In this document: positions 16,405 through 24,855 of the stretch, piece by piece | How the letters are laid out: each line of letters opens with the position of its first letter | Numbering within the stretch: position 1 is the first letter of the stretch | DNA from: an uncultured Clostridium sp. | GTDB lineage: Bacteria; Bacillota_I; Bacilli_A; RF39; UBA660 | Direction: 5' to 3' | Assembly (NCBI GenBank): GCA_946541575.1 | Contig: CAMNJQ010000024.1 | Location: 1 to 44,364 of the forward strand | Length of the DNA stretch: 44,364 nt | Made by a program: the position numbers and the translations under genes | The notes under the pieces: generated by a model | The model's database searches: none | What the model saw: the letters and a program-made list of their open reading frames with translations, nothing else | Told to the model about the DNA's origin: nothing

Positions 16405-17490
16405 TTATAATCTATCTATTCCTTTTTCTACTTTCCTATCTCTAACCTTTATTATTATAAATACTAAAACACTAACAATTCCAACACCTATTAAAAAGTA
16501 CTTAGCTATTTCTAATCCACCCTCATCTAATTTGAATGAAGCTTTAGTTTTAGCATCTATTGCTTCTTTTTTTACAACATTAACAACATAAGTTTTTTTA
16601 TCACCATCTTGAGCTGTAACTTCAACTACAACTTTATTATGGTTTTCTTCTAAGTTATCAGCACCAGTAATTGTATACTTAGCATTTATGTCTTCTGGAG
16701 CGGCAGTAACAACAAGTTCATTAATATCAGATGGTACTTCAATTTCATACATTTTTTTGTATGGATCAAAATTAATTTCATATCCATTTATCTCTAACAT
16801 TTTTAAATTGTTATTGAACTTTTGTGTATTAACTTCTTCATTTTGATTTGTATTTGAATTTGACTTTGCTTGGTTTTTTATACTATTACTACTAGAATTT
16901 GATTTTTCAACAATAGACTTCACTTCTTTCTTTTCATTAGAAGTTTTCGGATTAATAGTAATAGTAAATGATTCTGGTAAATATCCATTTAATAATCTTG
17001 CTTCATCTTCTTTGATATCATTTACATCTTCAACATATGGTAATAATCCTGCTACATATTCATTAGCTTTTACTATTGTTGTTTCACTACTTGTATCATT
17101 AATGTAGAAAGAAATAGTAAAATCAATATATCCACAACAAAGAATACCATCAGTACATCTATTCTGATTTGTACCATCACTAACTGTTGCCATCACAAAA
17201 TATTTATTATCCGTAGTTTTCATTAATGAACTATCCCATCCAGAAGGAGTTGAAATTCCAGTTGGAAGTAATATTTTGTCATCGAAGATAACTTCAAAAG
17301 AAACCATAAATAGTCCTTCTTTTGAAGTTTTACTTGTTACATCACCAAAACTATATCTAAAATTTACATTAACTTCATCATTTACAGTCGCATAACTATT
17401 TCCAGTAATAGCAACCCAACTGCTATCTGCTTTTACTGAAACTGGAAAAACAACTAGAATAGTCATAATAAAAATCAATAACTTCTTCAT
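16405..17490 (-). CDS. Surface protein with cohesin-like and cadherin-like domains
   Basis: A 361-residue exported protein. Residues 1-21 are a signal peptide (cleavage after VKA). Residues 22-175 look like a cohesin-type beta sandwich (ATVNDEVNVNFRYSFGD, then a GYIDFTISF strand), 185-225 are a Ser/Asn-rich linker, 228-308 match the Cadherin-like bacterial domain (LEINGYEINFDPYKKMYEIE and later DGDKKTYVVNV), and 330-352 are a membrane helix with a basic tail. There is no LPXTG motif; anchoring is by the C-terminal helix. GGGAGG precedes the ATG. It heads the operon, and a 13-bp inverted repeat lies just upstream. Confidence 0.85.
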   Translation of the reverse strand: MKKLLIFIMTILVVFPVSVKADSSWVAITGNSYATVNDEVNVNFRYSFGDVTSKTSKEGLFMVSFEVIFDDKILLPTGISTPSGWDSSLMKTTDNKYFVMATVSDGTNQNRCTDGILCCGYIDFTISFYINDTSSETTIVKANEYVAGLLPYVEDVNDIKEDEARLLNGYLPESFTITINPKTSNEKKEVKSIVEKSNSSSNSIKNQAKSNSNTNQNEEVNTQKFNNNLKMLEINGYEINFDPYKKMYEIEVPSDINELVVTAAPEDINAKYTITGADNLEENHNKVVVEVTAQDGDKKTYVVNVVKKEAIDAKTKASFKLDEGGLEIAKYFLIGVGIVSVLVFIIIKVRDRKVEKGIDRL

Positions 17491-17503
17491 AAAAACCTCC
17501 CAA

Positions 17504-17532
17504 TATAATTATAATAGGTTATTATAATTATA
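17504..17532. repeat. Perfect 13-bp inverted repeat before the surface-protein gene
   Basis: TATAATTATAATA (17504-17516) is followed after three bases by its exact reverse complement (17520-17532). On the minus strand it contains TATAAT boxes, 14 bases before the start codon, so it may be promoter and operator in one. Confidence 0.5.
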
Positions 17533-17534
17533 CC

Positions 17535-17567
17535 AAAAAAAATAGATAATATCATTAATTATCTATT
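17535..17567 (-). terminator. Terminator of the SASP gene
   Basis: AATAGATAAT (17541-17550) pairs with 17558-17567, loop of seven, followed by eight T on the minus strand. Confidence 0.85.
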
Positions 17568-17594
17568 TCTTTATTAAAATAAAAGTAAACTTTA

Positions 17595-17786
17595 CTATTT
17601 ATTTCTTCCTTTATCAATTAATCTTTTAGTCATTTCACCGCCAACAGTTCCATTAGCTCTTGCAGTTGAATCAGCACCTAAACTAACACCGAACTCATTA
17701 GCAATTTCATATTTCATATTTTCCATTGAATTATTTGTCTTTGTAGTTTTTGAACTATTATTTGATTTCTTTGTTTTCTTTTTCAT
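17595..17786 (-). CDS. Alpha/beta-type small acid-soluble spore protein
   Basis: SASPs of this type coat and protect DNA in the dormant spore. Residues 25-60 match the family closely: [15 protein letters not shown], then [16 protein letters not shown]. The Glu before IANEF is where the germination protease GPR cuts such proteins. Residues 1-22 are an unusual Lys/Ser/Thr/Asn-rich extension, while the usual Gln/Gly-rich C-terminal tail is missing (ends DKGRNK). A strong GGAGGTGA precedes the ATG, and a SigG-like promoter is upstream. It lies after thiI but has its own terminator. Confidence 0.95.
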   Translation of the reverse strand: MKKKTKKSNNSSKTTKTNNSMENMKYEIANEFGVSLGADSTARANGTVGGEMTKRLIDKGRNK

Positions 17787-17806
17787 CGTTTCACCTCCTA
17801 CATTTA

Positions 17807-17835
17807 TAGGATGTGTTCTTTTTTAATTTTTATAC
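17807..17835 (-). promoter_or_regulatory. SigG-like promoter of the SASP gene
   Basis: GTATA (17831-17835), 17 bases, CATCCTA (17807-17813) on the minus strand, 20 bases before the start codon. The SigG consensus is GHATR, 17-18 bases, CATWHTA, so there is one mismatch. Forespore expression is expected for a SASP. Confidence 0.6.
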
Positions 17836-17836
17836 T

Positions 17837-19024
17837 TTATAATAATTCATCAAATTCACTTTTTTCTTTTTCACTTATAGTAATAGTCTTGATATTTTTT
17901 AAAGCATTATTTATCAAATCTTTATAATCAAATCTAGATTCTATTTCCTCGCAAATATTTAATTTTGGATTAATTACAGGATGTTTTGGAACAAAAACCG
18001 TACAACAATCTTCATATGGCAAAATGCTAATATCATATGTATCTATTTTACGAGCAATTTCCATAATTTCTAGTTTATCTAAACATGCTACTGGCCTAAT
18101 AACAGGCATATTAGTAACACTATTGATTACATTCATACTTGTCAGTGTTTGACTTGCAACTTGTCCAATTGACTCTCCGTTTACAATTGACAAACATTTT
18201 CTTCTTTTAGCCATTCTCTCAGTTATTCTATACATCATTCTACGCATAATTGTAATAACATAATCTTGATCTGCCTCTTTATAAATCATTTCTTGAAGCT
18301 CTGTAAAAGGAACAATATGTAACTTAATACTTGACGTATACACAGACAACTTTTTACACAACTCTATAACCTTATTTCTAGCATTTATGCTTGTATGAGG
18401 AATTGCTTCAAAATATAAAGCTTCAATATGTACTCCTCTTTTCATTGCAAGATATGCTGCTACTGGAGAATCAATTCCTCCACTAAGCATTAACATTGCT
18501 TTTCCTAAAGTATTGTTAGGATATCCACCCAACCCATAATAGTAATTCGTGTAAATATAAGTATACTTTTCTCTAATTTCAACATTTACCAATAAATCAG
18601 GATTATGAACATCTACTTTAATATCTCCAATATTTTTTAAAATTAATCCACCTAATTGACGAGAAAAGTCCTGACTTTTAATAGGGAATTCCTTATAACT
18701 TCTTTTTGTTTCAACTTTAAATGTTTTAAACTTTTCCTTTTTAACTATCTCTAAAACATTATTTTTAATTTCTTCTTCATCTGTTTTTATTTTATAAGCA
18801 ACTAAATACTCATGAATTCCAAAAATATTATTAACTCTTTTTAATATTTGCTCTAAATCTTTTTCATCAAATTCTATATACATTCTAGATATATCTTTAG
18901 AAATTTTCACATTATACCCAGATAATTTATTTAATATACTTTTATAAAGTAAATTTACAAAAAAGTTTCTGTTTCCTTTTTTTGTAGTCAATTCACCATA
19001 TTTAATTAATATTACTCTTTCCAT
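17837..19024 (-). CDS. thiI: tRNA 4-thiouridine synthase ThiI
   Basis: ThiI adenylates and thiolates U8 of tRNA, and in some bacteria supplies sulfur to thiamine thiazole. The 395-residue protein has the NFLD/THUMP region (about 1-165) and the PP-loop motif LMLSGGIDSPVAAYLA (near 178-193), and it ends after the ATPase domain (CCTVFVPKHP), with no C-terminal rhodanese domain. The conserved Cys pair is in EDCCTVF. In Bacillus, ThiI works with the desulfurase NifZ; none is adjacent here. GGTGGAG precedes the ATG. It follows the anchored protein gene by 30 bases. Confidence 0.97.
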   Translation of the reverse strand: MERVILIKYGELTTKKGNRNFFVNLLYKSILNKLSGYNVKISKDISRMYIEFDEKDLEQILKRVNNIFGIHEYLVAYKIKTDEEEIKNNVLEIVKKEKFKTFKVETKRSYKEFPIKSQDFSRQLGGLILKNIGDIKVDVHNPDLLVNVEIREKYTYIYTNYYYGLGGYPNNTLGKAMLMLSGGIDSPVAAYLAMKRGVHIEALYFEAIPHTSINARNKVIELCKKLSVYTSSIKLHIVPFTELQEMIYKEADQDYVITIMRRMMYRITERMAKRRKCLSIVNGESIGQVASQTLTSMNVINSVTNMPVIRPVACLDKLEIMEIARKIDTYDISILPYEDCCTVFVPKHPVINPKLNICEEIESRFDYKDLINNALKNIKTITISEKEKSEFDELL

Positions 19025-19054
19025 ACTCCACCTACTAAAAATAGGCTTTTACAC

Positions 19055-19690
19055 CTATTTTACTTCTACTATATATAATTTACTTTCAACATGAATAATT
19101 GATAAAGTTACTTCCTTAGGAAATCCCATATCTTTTTCATATTCAATAGACACCTTTGCTGTATATCCGTTTTCATCTTGAATTTCACCATACTTCAACG
19201 GATTTTTAAGAATTTGAGTTACATTAGCACTTTTTACTTTTGGTAGCTCTTGTTTCCTATCGCCATAAACATTAGACTCAACATGTTTATAAATTGTATC
19301 TGTCGCTTTTAAAATAAAATTTTCTTTCATCTCAGCATATATAAAATCAAGTCCACCAACATCAGTACTTGTAGTCTTATCTTTTAATGAATAAAAATCT
19401 ACAACAAATAATTGTGATAATATTTTGGCATATTCTTCTTCATTAACTTCTTCCTTTAATAGCTCTTCTTTTAAATGGGAAAAGTATTCTTTATATAATT
19501 CAGATTTATTATCGTAAAGTACATAATCAAATTCTTTTGTTTGAATATTATCTACAGTTTTAACTTCATCAACAACTGGTTTTGGATCTTGATTTTTCGA
19601 TGCTTTATAATATGCAAATGCAAAAAGAATTACTGCTAATAAAACTAATAATATTACAATTATTTTTGTATTTCCCTTTTTCTTTTTCAT
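19055..19690 (-). CDS. Unknown membrane-anchored protein after an LtaS-like gene
   Basis: A 211-residue protein with a Lys-rich start, one membrane helix (about 9-28) and an outside domain of mixed alpha/beta character (residues 50-211) with no Cys. I recognise no family. It begins one base after the stop of the LtaS-like gene, and GAGGGAAATTAAC spans the junction, so the two are translationally coupled; a role in anionic polymer or envelope metabolism is a reasonable guess from context only. Confidence 0.8.
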   Translation of the reverse strand: MKKKKGNTKIIVILLVLLAVILFAFAYYKASKNQDPKPVVDEVKTVDNIQTKEFDYVLYDNKSELYKEYFSHLKEELLKEEVNEEEYAKILSQLFVVDFYSLKDKTTSTDVGGLDFIYAEMKENFILKATDTIYKHVESNVYGDRKQELPKVKSANVTQILKNPLKYGEIQDENGYTAKVSIEYEKDMGFPKEVTLSIIHVESKLYIVEVK

Positions 19691-19691
19691 G

Positions 19692-21869
19692 TTAATTTCC
19701 CTCTACCACTTTATTTTCATTTACTACTTCTAATCTAGAATTCTTAATTAAATCATACACTAAAATATCATTAGAAACAGATAATATCCTATCAGTTAAT
19801 TCAGAATTTTGAACAATCATATCATTACTGATTACAGTATCTTTTAAGTTATAATATTCCTCTTTTTGACTATTATAATATATTTCTTTCGTTAACCAGT
19901 TTCCGGTTGGAAATATTACCATATTATCATTCTTTACATTAAATATATCATGTCCCAAAGCATATTTATTATAAAATCCAAACATATTTCCAAGTGTAGG
20001 CATCACATCATACATTCCCATAATATAATCGTACTCAACAGCTTTATCAACTCTATCCTTTGTCCAAATAATAAATGGTACTTTTCTATTTAATTCATAA
20101 CTATAATCATTGAAATCTACATAATTAGGATCATCTGGACTTAATATATCATTAGTAACTTTATCATAATTGTATAGTCTAACATAATCAGCCATAGGAA
20201 GTCTTGCATCATGATCTCCATAGAATATAACAACAGTATTATCCAATAAATTTTCTTTTTCTAATTCTTGAAAGAAAATACCAAGAGCATAATCAGCATA
20301 ATGAGCTGATTTGAAATAATTTCCTAATTTTGTTCCTTCCATATAAGGATGACTAATAGTTTCTTTTATTCCATTTTCATTTATTATGTCTTCTTTAATA
20401 TCTACATCAAATTCTCCATACTTATCTACTTCTGAAAAAGGAGTATGATTAGTTAACATAATAAATGTACCATAATATTTTTCATGTTCCTCATTAATCT
20501 TTTTTAATTTTTGAACAGATTGCCTAAAAAATGAAACATCAGATAATCCTAATCCGATAACTTCATCAATTTCAAATTGATCCTTAGCAATTAAATCATC
20601 ATATCCAAGATTTTTATGCATTATTCTTCTATTCCAATATTCACCATTATTCGCATGCATTGCAAACGTATAATAACCTTTTTCTTTTAATAATTTTGGA
20701 ATTGAAACATATTCTTTATCCGCATAATCACTAAAAGCAGTACCAATATTTGCAGGCATTAATGATGTATTAAAAGTAAATTCAGTATCACTACTTGTAC
20801 CAATACTAACTTGAGTATAAAAATTATCAAAATACATTCCACTACTAGCAAGTTTATTAAGATTTGGAGTTACTTCCATACCATTAAATTTTAGTCCTAT
20901 CAAAAAGTTTTGTATGCTTTCGCCATGAATAACAAGTATATTCTTCCCTTCAAACATTCCTGTAAATTCATTTGATCTAGGCTTTTCAACATTTTTATAG
21001 AATTCATTAAATTCTTTTAAAGCGGAATCATAACCAAAAAGTGCAGCAAATTTAGGTTCAACACTTTTAACAAAATCGTTAATGTGATAAATATATATAC
21101 CAAATTTTTTAACTACATACTCTCTGTTCCATTGTTTAGTAAGCCTACTGACATCTGTTCCAGATAAGGTAAACATAAATGTAATCATACAAAGTAAACC
21201 AACAAACAACGTTTTATAAAATCTTCTTTTACTCTTATAATTAAATGGTGATGTAATATATTTATCTTTTTTTAAATACATATGATGAAGTATTATTAAA
21301 GAAATAGGCATAATAATATAAACTAAATCCTTAGGTTGTAATACGTTTTCAACGACAGCATCACCAACATCAGTTATAAATCTCGCAGTTGAAAGTAAGG
21401 AAATAGAAGAATAGCTAGTATAAAAAGTATAATATGCAGAATTAAGCACACATATCAAAGATAGTAAAACTGTTACAACTTCTAAATAAATAAATCTACC
21501 TTTTTCATTGAACAAATACGCGAAAGCACCAATAAAAATAGAAAATGTCATATCGGCCAATAAAGCATCAAAATCAAATAATACACCATTTCCCATTGTT
21601 AAAATTCTAAGCAAAACACCATTAATAGTGTTCATTAAAACAAAAAAAACAAATAATCTATTTTCACTAATAATATTAGCTAAATAGTCAATAAAACTCA
21701 TAGTTGACTGCTTTGGATCATTTTTAAAATTATTAAAACTATTTTTAATTTTAGTAAAAAAACCTATATGTTCTTCATTTTTTTTATTAGTAGAAGCATT
21801 CTTTTTCTTATTACGTTTATTAAATGATACTACTTCTTTATTTCTTTTTTTATTTTCAGATTTATACAT
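19692..21869 (-). CDS. LtaS-like sulfatase-fold membrane enzyme 1
   Basis: A 725-residue protein of the lipoteichoic acid synthase family, which adds glycerol phosphate from phosphatidylglycerol to a glycolipid-anchored polymer. A Lys/Asn-rich cytoplasmic head of about 70 residues precedes five membrane helices (about 75-240), then comes the outside sulfatase domain: NILVIHGESIQ with a metal-binding Glu, IGTSSDTEF with the nucleophile position, and FYGDHDARLP with metal Asp/His. By hand alignment with TSDSEF of LtaS, the catalytic Thr is a Ser here (codon 20795-20793). The ATG two codons upstream abuts the GAGGT site, so 21869 is preferred. The first gene of a unit with the 19055 gene and perhaps thiI. 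Confidence 0.88.
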   Translation of the reverse strand: MYKSENKKRNKEVVSFNKRNKKKNASTNKKNEEHIGFFTKIKNSFNNFKNDPKQSTMSFIDYLANIISENRLFVFFVLMNTINGVLLRILTMGNGVLFDFDALLADMTFSIFIGAFAYLFNEKGRFIYLEVVTVLLSLICVLNSAYYTFYTSYSSISLLSTARFITDVGDAVVENVLQPKDLVYIIMPISLIILHHMYLKKDKYITSPFNYKSKRRFYKTLFVGLLCMITFMFTLSGTDVSRLTKQWNREYVVKKFGIYIYHINDFVKSVEPKFAALFGYDSALKEFNEFYKNVEKPRSNEFTGMFEGKNILVIHGESIQNFLIGLKFNGMEVTPNLNKLASSGMYFDNFYTQVSIGTSSDTEFTFNTSLMPANIGTAFSDYADKEYVSIPKLLKEKGYYTFAMHANNGEYWNRRIMHKNLGYDDLIAKDQFEIDEVIGLGLSDVSFFRQSVQKLKKINEEHEKYYGTFIMLTNHTPFSEVDKYGEFDVDIKEDIINENGIKETISHPYMEGTKLGNYFKSAHYADYALGIFFQELEKENLLDNTVVIFYGDHDARLPMADYVRLYNYDKVTNDILSPDDPNYVDFNDYSYELNRKVPFIIWTKDRVDKAVEYDYIMGMYDVMPTLGNMFGFYNKYALGHDIFNVKNDNMVIFPTGNWLTKEIYYNSQKEEYYNLKDTVISNDMIVQNSELTDRILSVSNDILVYDLIKNSRLEVVNENKVVEGN

Positions 21870-21888
21870 AGCCATACCTCGCTAAATA

Positions 21889-21917
21889 ATTATAACAAAA
21901 TATAATGAATAATTCAA
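21889..21917 (-). promoter_or_regulatory. Sigma-A promoter of the first LtaS-like gene
   Basis: TTGAAT (21912-21917), 17 bases, TATAAT (21889-21894), with an extended TGT before the -10. Confidence 0.75.
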
Positions 21918-21935
21918 ACATTCATATAAATATTA

Positions 21936-21961
21936 AACCAAGACATTTCTATATCTTGGTT
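21936..21961 (-). terminator. Likely terminator of the YihY operon
   Basis: AACCAAGA (21936-21943) pairs with TCTTGGTT (21954-21961) around a 10-nt loop; the T tract after it is short. The loop and stem hold the last codons and stop of the YihY-like gene. Confidence 0.6.
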
Positions 21962-22773
21962 AAATCATTTATTATTTTTTCTCTTGCAGCATTCATACTC
22001 ATTCCTAGTACAAATATATATGAAATCAAATTAATCCATATCATTAAAGTTAGTATTCCAGAAATTCCTCCATAATAGGTTTCATAATTAGAAAAATATT
22101 CTATATACAAAGAATATCCCCATGTAGAAATAACTAGAAGAATTGAGGCAAATATAGCCCCATAACTTGTCCTTTTTTTACTTTTTCCACTAGGAGAAAA
22201 TTTATACAATATTTTAACAAAAATAAATACCAATAAAAAAGTAACTGGATACTTCAATAAATTATATAACATATAATAAATATTTGTAGCCATATCGGTT
22301 TTAGTTAATCTTGCTATAAAATCAATCATTCTAGTATTAATAACAGGAATTATTAACAAAATAGTAAATAAGATTACTAAAATTATTACTAAGAAAACTG
22401 ATTTAATCTTATTTTTAATATAACTAGATTTCTTAATACCATAAATTGAATTTGAAGTAACTATCATTGAATATGTACCATTGGATGCTAAAAGAAGAGA
22501 AACTATTAAAAGAATCCATGTACTATTAGTAGATCCTTCTCCAGCAATTGATGAAATTAAAGAAGCAAGATTACTAGGAAAGCTAGTACTAAGAGCTTCA
22601 TATAAAGTACTTTTACCAACATCAATATTTGCTATAATTGTTGCTAATATAGTAAGCAATGGAATAATCATCATCATAAAGAAAAAGGCCAGATTTCCAG
22701 GTAAAACCTCCATTTCTGGCTTTCTAATACTTATAAATAAATAATGTAAGAATCTTTTTACTTTTTCTTTCAT
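21949..22773 (-). CDS. YihY/BrkB family membrane protein
   Basis: A 274-residue polytopic membrane protein with about six helices. Family marks are PGNLAFFFMMMIIPLLTIL near the N-terminus and YYGGISGILTLMIWINLISY near the C-terminus. Once mistaken for RNase BN, the family is of uncertain function and probably acts in transport or envelope biology. AGAGGA lies before the ATG, eight bases after the end of the GGDEF gene, so they share a transcript. Confidence 0.92.
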   Translation of the reverse strand: MKEKVKRFLHYLFISIRKPEMEVLPGNLAFFFMMMIIPLLTILATIIANIDVGKSTLYEALSTSFPSNLASLISSIAGEGSTNSTWILLIVSLLLASNGTYSMIVTSNSIYGIKKSSYIKNKIKSVFLVIILVILFTILLIIPVINTRMIDFIARLTKTDMATNIYYMLYNLLKYPVTFLLVFIFVKILYKFSPSGKSKKRTSYGAIFASILLVISTWGYSLYIEYFSNYETYYGGISGILTLMIWINLISYIFVLGMSMNAAREKIINDLTKI

Positions 22774-22781
22774 AAAATCCT

Positions 22782-24839
22782 CTAACGATAATCTTCTTTG
22801 TCTTTTCTCATTTCGATTGTAGCTTCATTAATAGCATCATCTATAGTCTTTATCTCATCAACAATCATACTATATCCAATTGCAGCACCAAATCCATAAG
22901 GTAAAGATTTAAATTCTTTAGCTAATTTCTTTGAATATGTTGATATTTGTTGTTCACTATATCCAACAAGATAAATTAAGAACTCATTACCATCACTACG
23001 AATAATTTCACTATTTTCAAGTTGAGTATTAATAAGAACACTTGCTGCACCAATAATAAGTTTATCACCTTGTTCATGTCCATAATTATCATTTACATAT
23101 TTAATATTATTTAAGTCAATTATAATTACAGACTGTGGATATTTTTGAGATTCATTCCATATCTTTATACTATGATTTAAATAATTTCTATTTTTTAACG
23201 AAGTTAAAATATCAGTATATTTTCTTCTTTCTTCTTTTTTAATCTTTTTAACAGTCTTTGTCTTTTTAAATAAGAAATATAAAGCAAGTAATACAACAAC
23301 TGGAGTTAAAATAATAGTTAATAAAAGTATATATAATTCTTCAAAAGAACTTCTTTCTAGAATAGAAGAGTTAAGACTATTAATTCCAGCATTTCTGTAA
23401 TTATAATAAGAGTTTGTACCAATAATATAGTTAAATAAATCATAAAAAACTTTATTTGAATCATCGTTATTGATCATAAATTTATAATCACTAGTAATAG
23501 AAGATTCATAAAGAACATCATAATCCTTAAATTTATTATTTTTATAGTATTGATATACTTCTTTATCTACAACTATCAATTTATTTTCACTATCTTTAGT
23601 TAATGAAGAAACATTTGAAACAGGAACCAATTGTGCCTTAGTATTATCTTTAAAATAATTATAAATTGTATTACTCTCAACTATTATAACCTTTTTCCCT
23701 TTCATAGATTCAAAGCTTTCTACAACAAATCCGTCTTCTGGCTCACCTAATACAACATATTTCTCAATAAATGGAGATATAGTCGCATTATATTTAGGGC
23801 TATCATAATCATAATAATTGAAATATATATCAATATCACCATTGTCAATTGCAGACTTAAGTTGATCTAAAGATTTATATTCTACAAATTCAAACAAGTC
23901 ATTCTGCGAATTTGCAAGTCTAGACATTCTATCAATATATTCTGCTGCTATACCAGTAAATGTATTGCCTTCCAAATTTTCATATGGTAAATTTTCAACA
24001 AATCCATATTTATATGTTTTTGTTAAAAATTCAGCTTTTTCTTTATCATTTATATTAGACTTTGTAGTTAAATAATTTAACATTATTTTATTATATGAAG
24101 AAATATATTTTTTCTCTTTCCAATTGTTAAAATATTTTTTTACAATAGTATTCATTCTTTCATTATTTTCATTATCAGCTAAAGTTAATACTATTCTTTT
24201 ATTTAAATCAGTAAAAATATACTTTATTACATATTTATCATTTTTATATGTCTTATCTAAATACATAATATTTGGAACAATAATCATATCAGTTGTTCCT
24301 TCTTCATATTCCTTAAATAATGTTTCAGAATTTTCATATGATTTATATTTTAAACTACTATAAGATTTTAAATAGTATAAGATTTCATCAGAATCTTTTT
24401 CTAAAATTCCTATAGTTTTTTGACCAACGTCTTCAATTCTATCTACTCTTCCAGCATCTTTACCATACAATATATATACATCATCTTGTAATAATAAATC
24501 ATTACTTTCCATAACATCTTGATTACTTAACAATCTAAAACGATATCCATTAGAATTTGTTCCAGTTTCTCTAGAATAAGGAATTATATTAAATTCAAAT
24601 CCAGTATCTTCGCTGAAATCATTAATAAATTTTCTAAAAACTCCAGATTCTCCGAATATAGGATAGTCATTTATCATATTAAAATCAATTATTGTAGTTA
24701 AATGTTCTTCAATCCATTTATTATCTGATGCAGTAAAAGAATTCTTATCTTCCATATTAAAATAATAATATAATCCTAAGAAAACTAAAACGGATACTAT
24801 AATTGGTATTCCAATTATCCACTTTTTCTTTAATTTCAT
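22782..24839 (-). CDS. Membrane sensor with two solute-binding domains and degenerate GGDEF
   Basis: A 685-residue protein. After an N-terminal membrane helix (about 7-28) come two periplasmic-binding-protein-like regions (about 40-265 and 275-490), the second resembling SBP_bac_3 (TFTGIAAEYIDRMSR, then DNGDIDIYFNYYD). A second helix (about 508-530) leads to a GGDEF-fold domain (about 545-685) with IIIDLNNIKYVNDNYGHEQGD. The signature GGDEF is replaced by DGNEF (616-620), so both the first Gly and the metal-binding Asp/Glu have changed; cyclic-di-GMP synthesis is doubtful and a binding or regulatory role is as likely. GGGTGA precedes the ATG. It stands between an anchored protein gene and the YihY-like gene. 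Confidence 0.88.
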   Translation of the reverse strand: MKLKKKWIIGIPIIVSVLVFLGLYYYFNMEDKNSFTASDNKWIEEHLTTIIDFNMINDYPIFGESGVFRKFINDFSEDTGFEFNIIPYSRETGTNSNGYRFRLLSNQDVMESNDLLLQDDVYILYGKDAGRVDRIEDVGQKTIGILEKDSDEILYYLKSYSSLKYKSYENSETLFKEYEEGTTDMIIVPNIMYLDKTYKNDKYVIKYIFTDLNKRIVLTLADNENNERMNTIVKKYFNNWKEKKYISSYNKIMLNYLTTKSNINDKEKAEFLTKTYKYGFVENLPYENLEGNTFTGIAAEYIDRMSRLANSQNDLFEFVEYKSLDQLKSAIDNGDIDIYFNYYDYDSPKYNATISPFIEKYVVLGEPEDGFVVESFESMKGKKVIIVESNTIYNYFKDNTKAQLVPVSNVSSLTKDSENKLIVVDKEVYQYYKNNKFKDYDVLYESSITSDYKFMINNDDSNKVFYDLFNYIIGTNSYYNYRNAGINSLNSSILERSSFEELYILLLTIILTPVVVLLALYFLFKKTKTVKKIKKEERRKYTDILTSLKNRNYLNHSIKIWNESQKYPQSVIIIDLNNIKYVNDNYGHEQGDKLIIGAASVLINTQLENSEIIRSDGNEFLIYLVGYSEQQISTYSKKLAKEFKSLPYGFGAAIGYSMIVDEIKTIDDAINEATIEMRKDKEDYR

Positions 24840-24855
24840 TTAATTCACCCACTAA

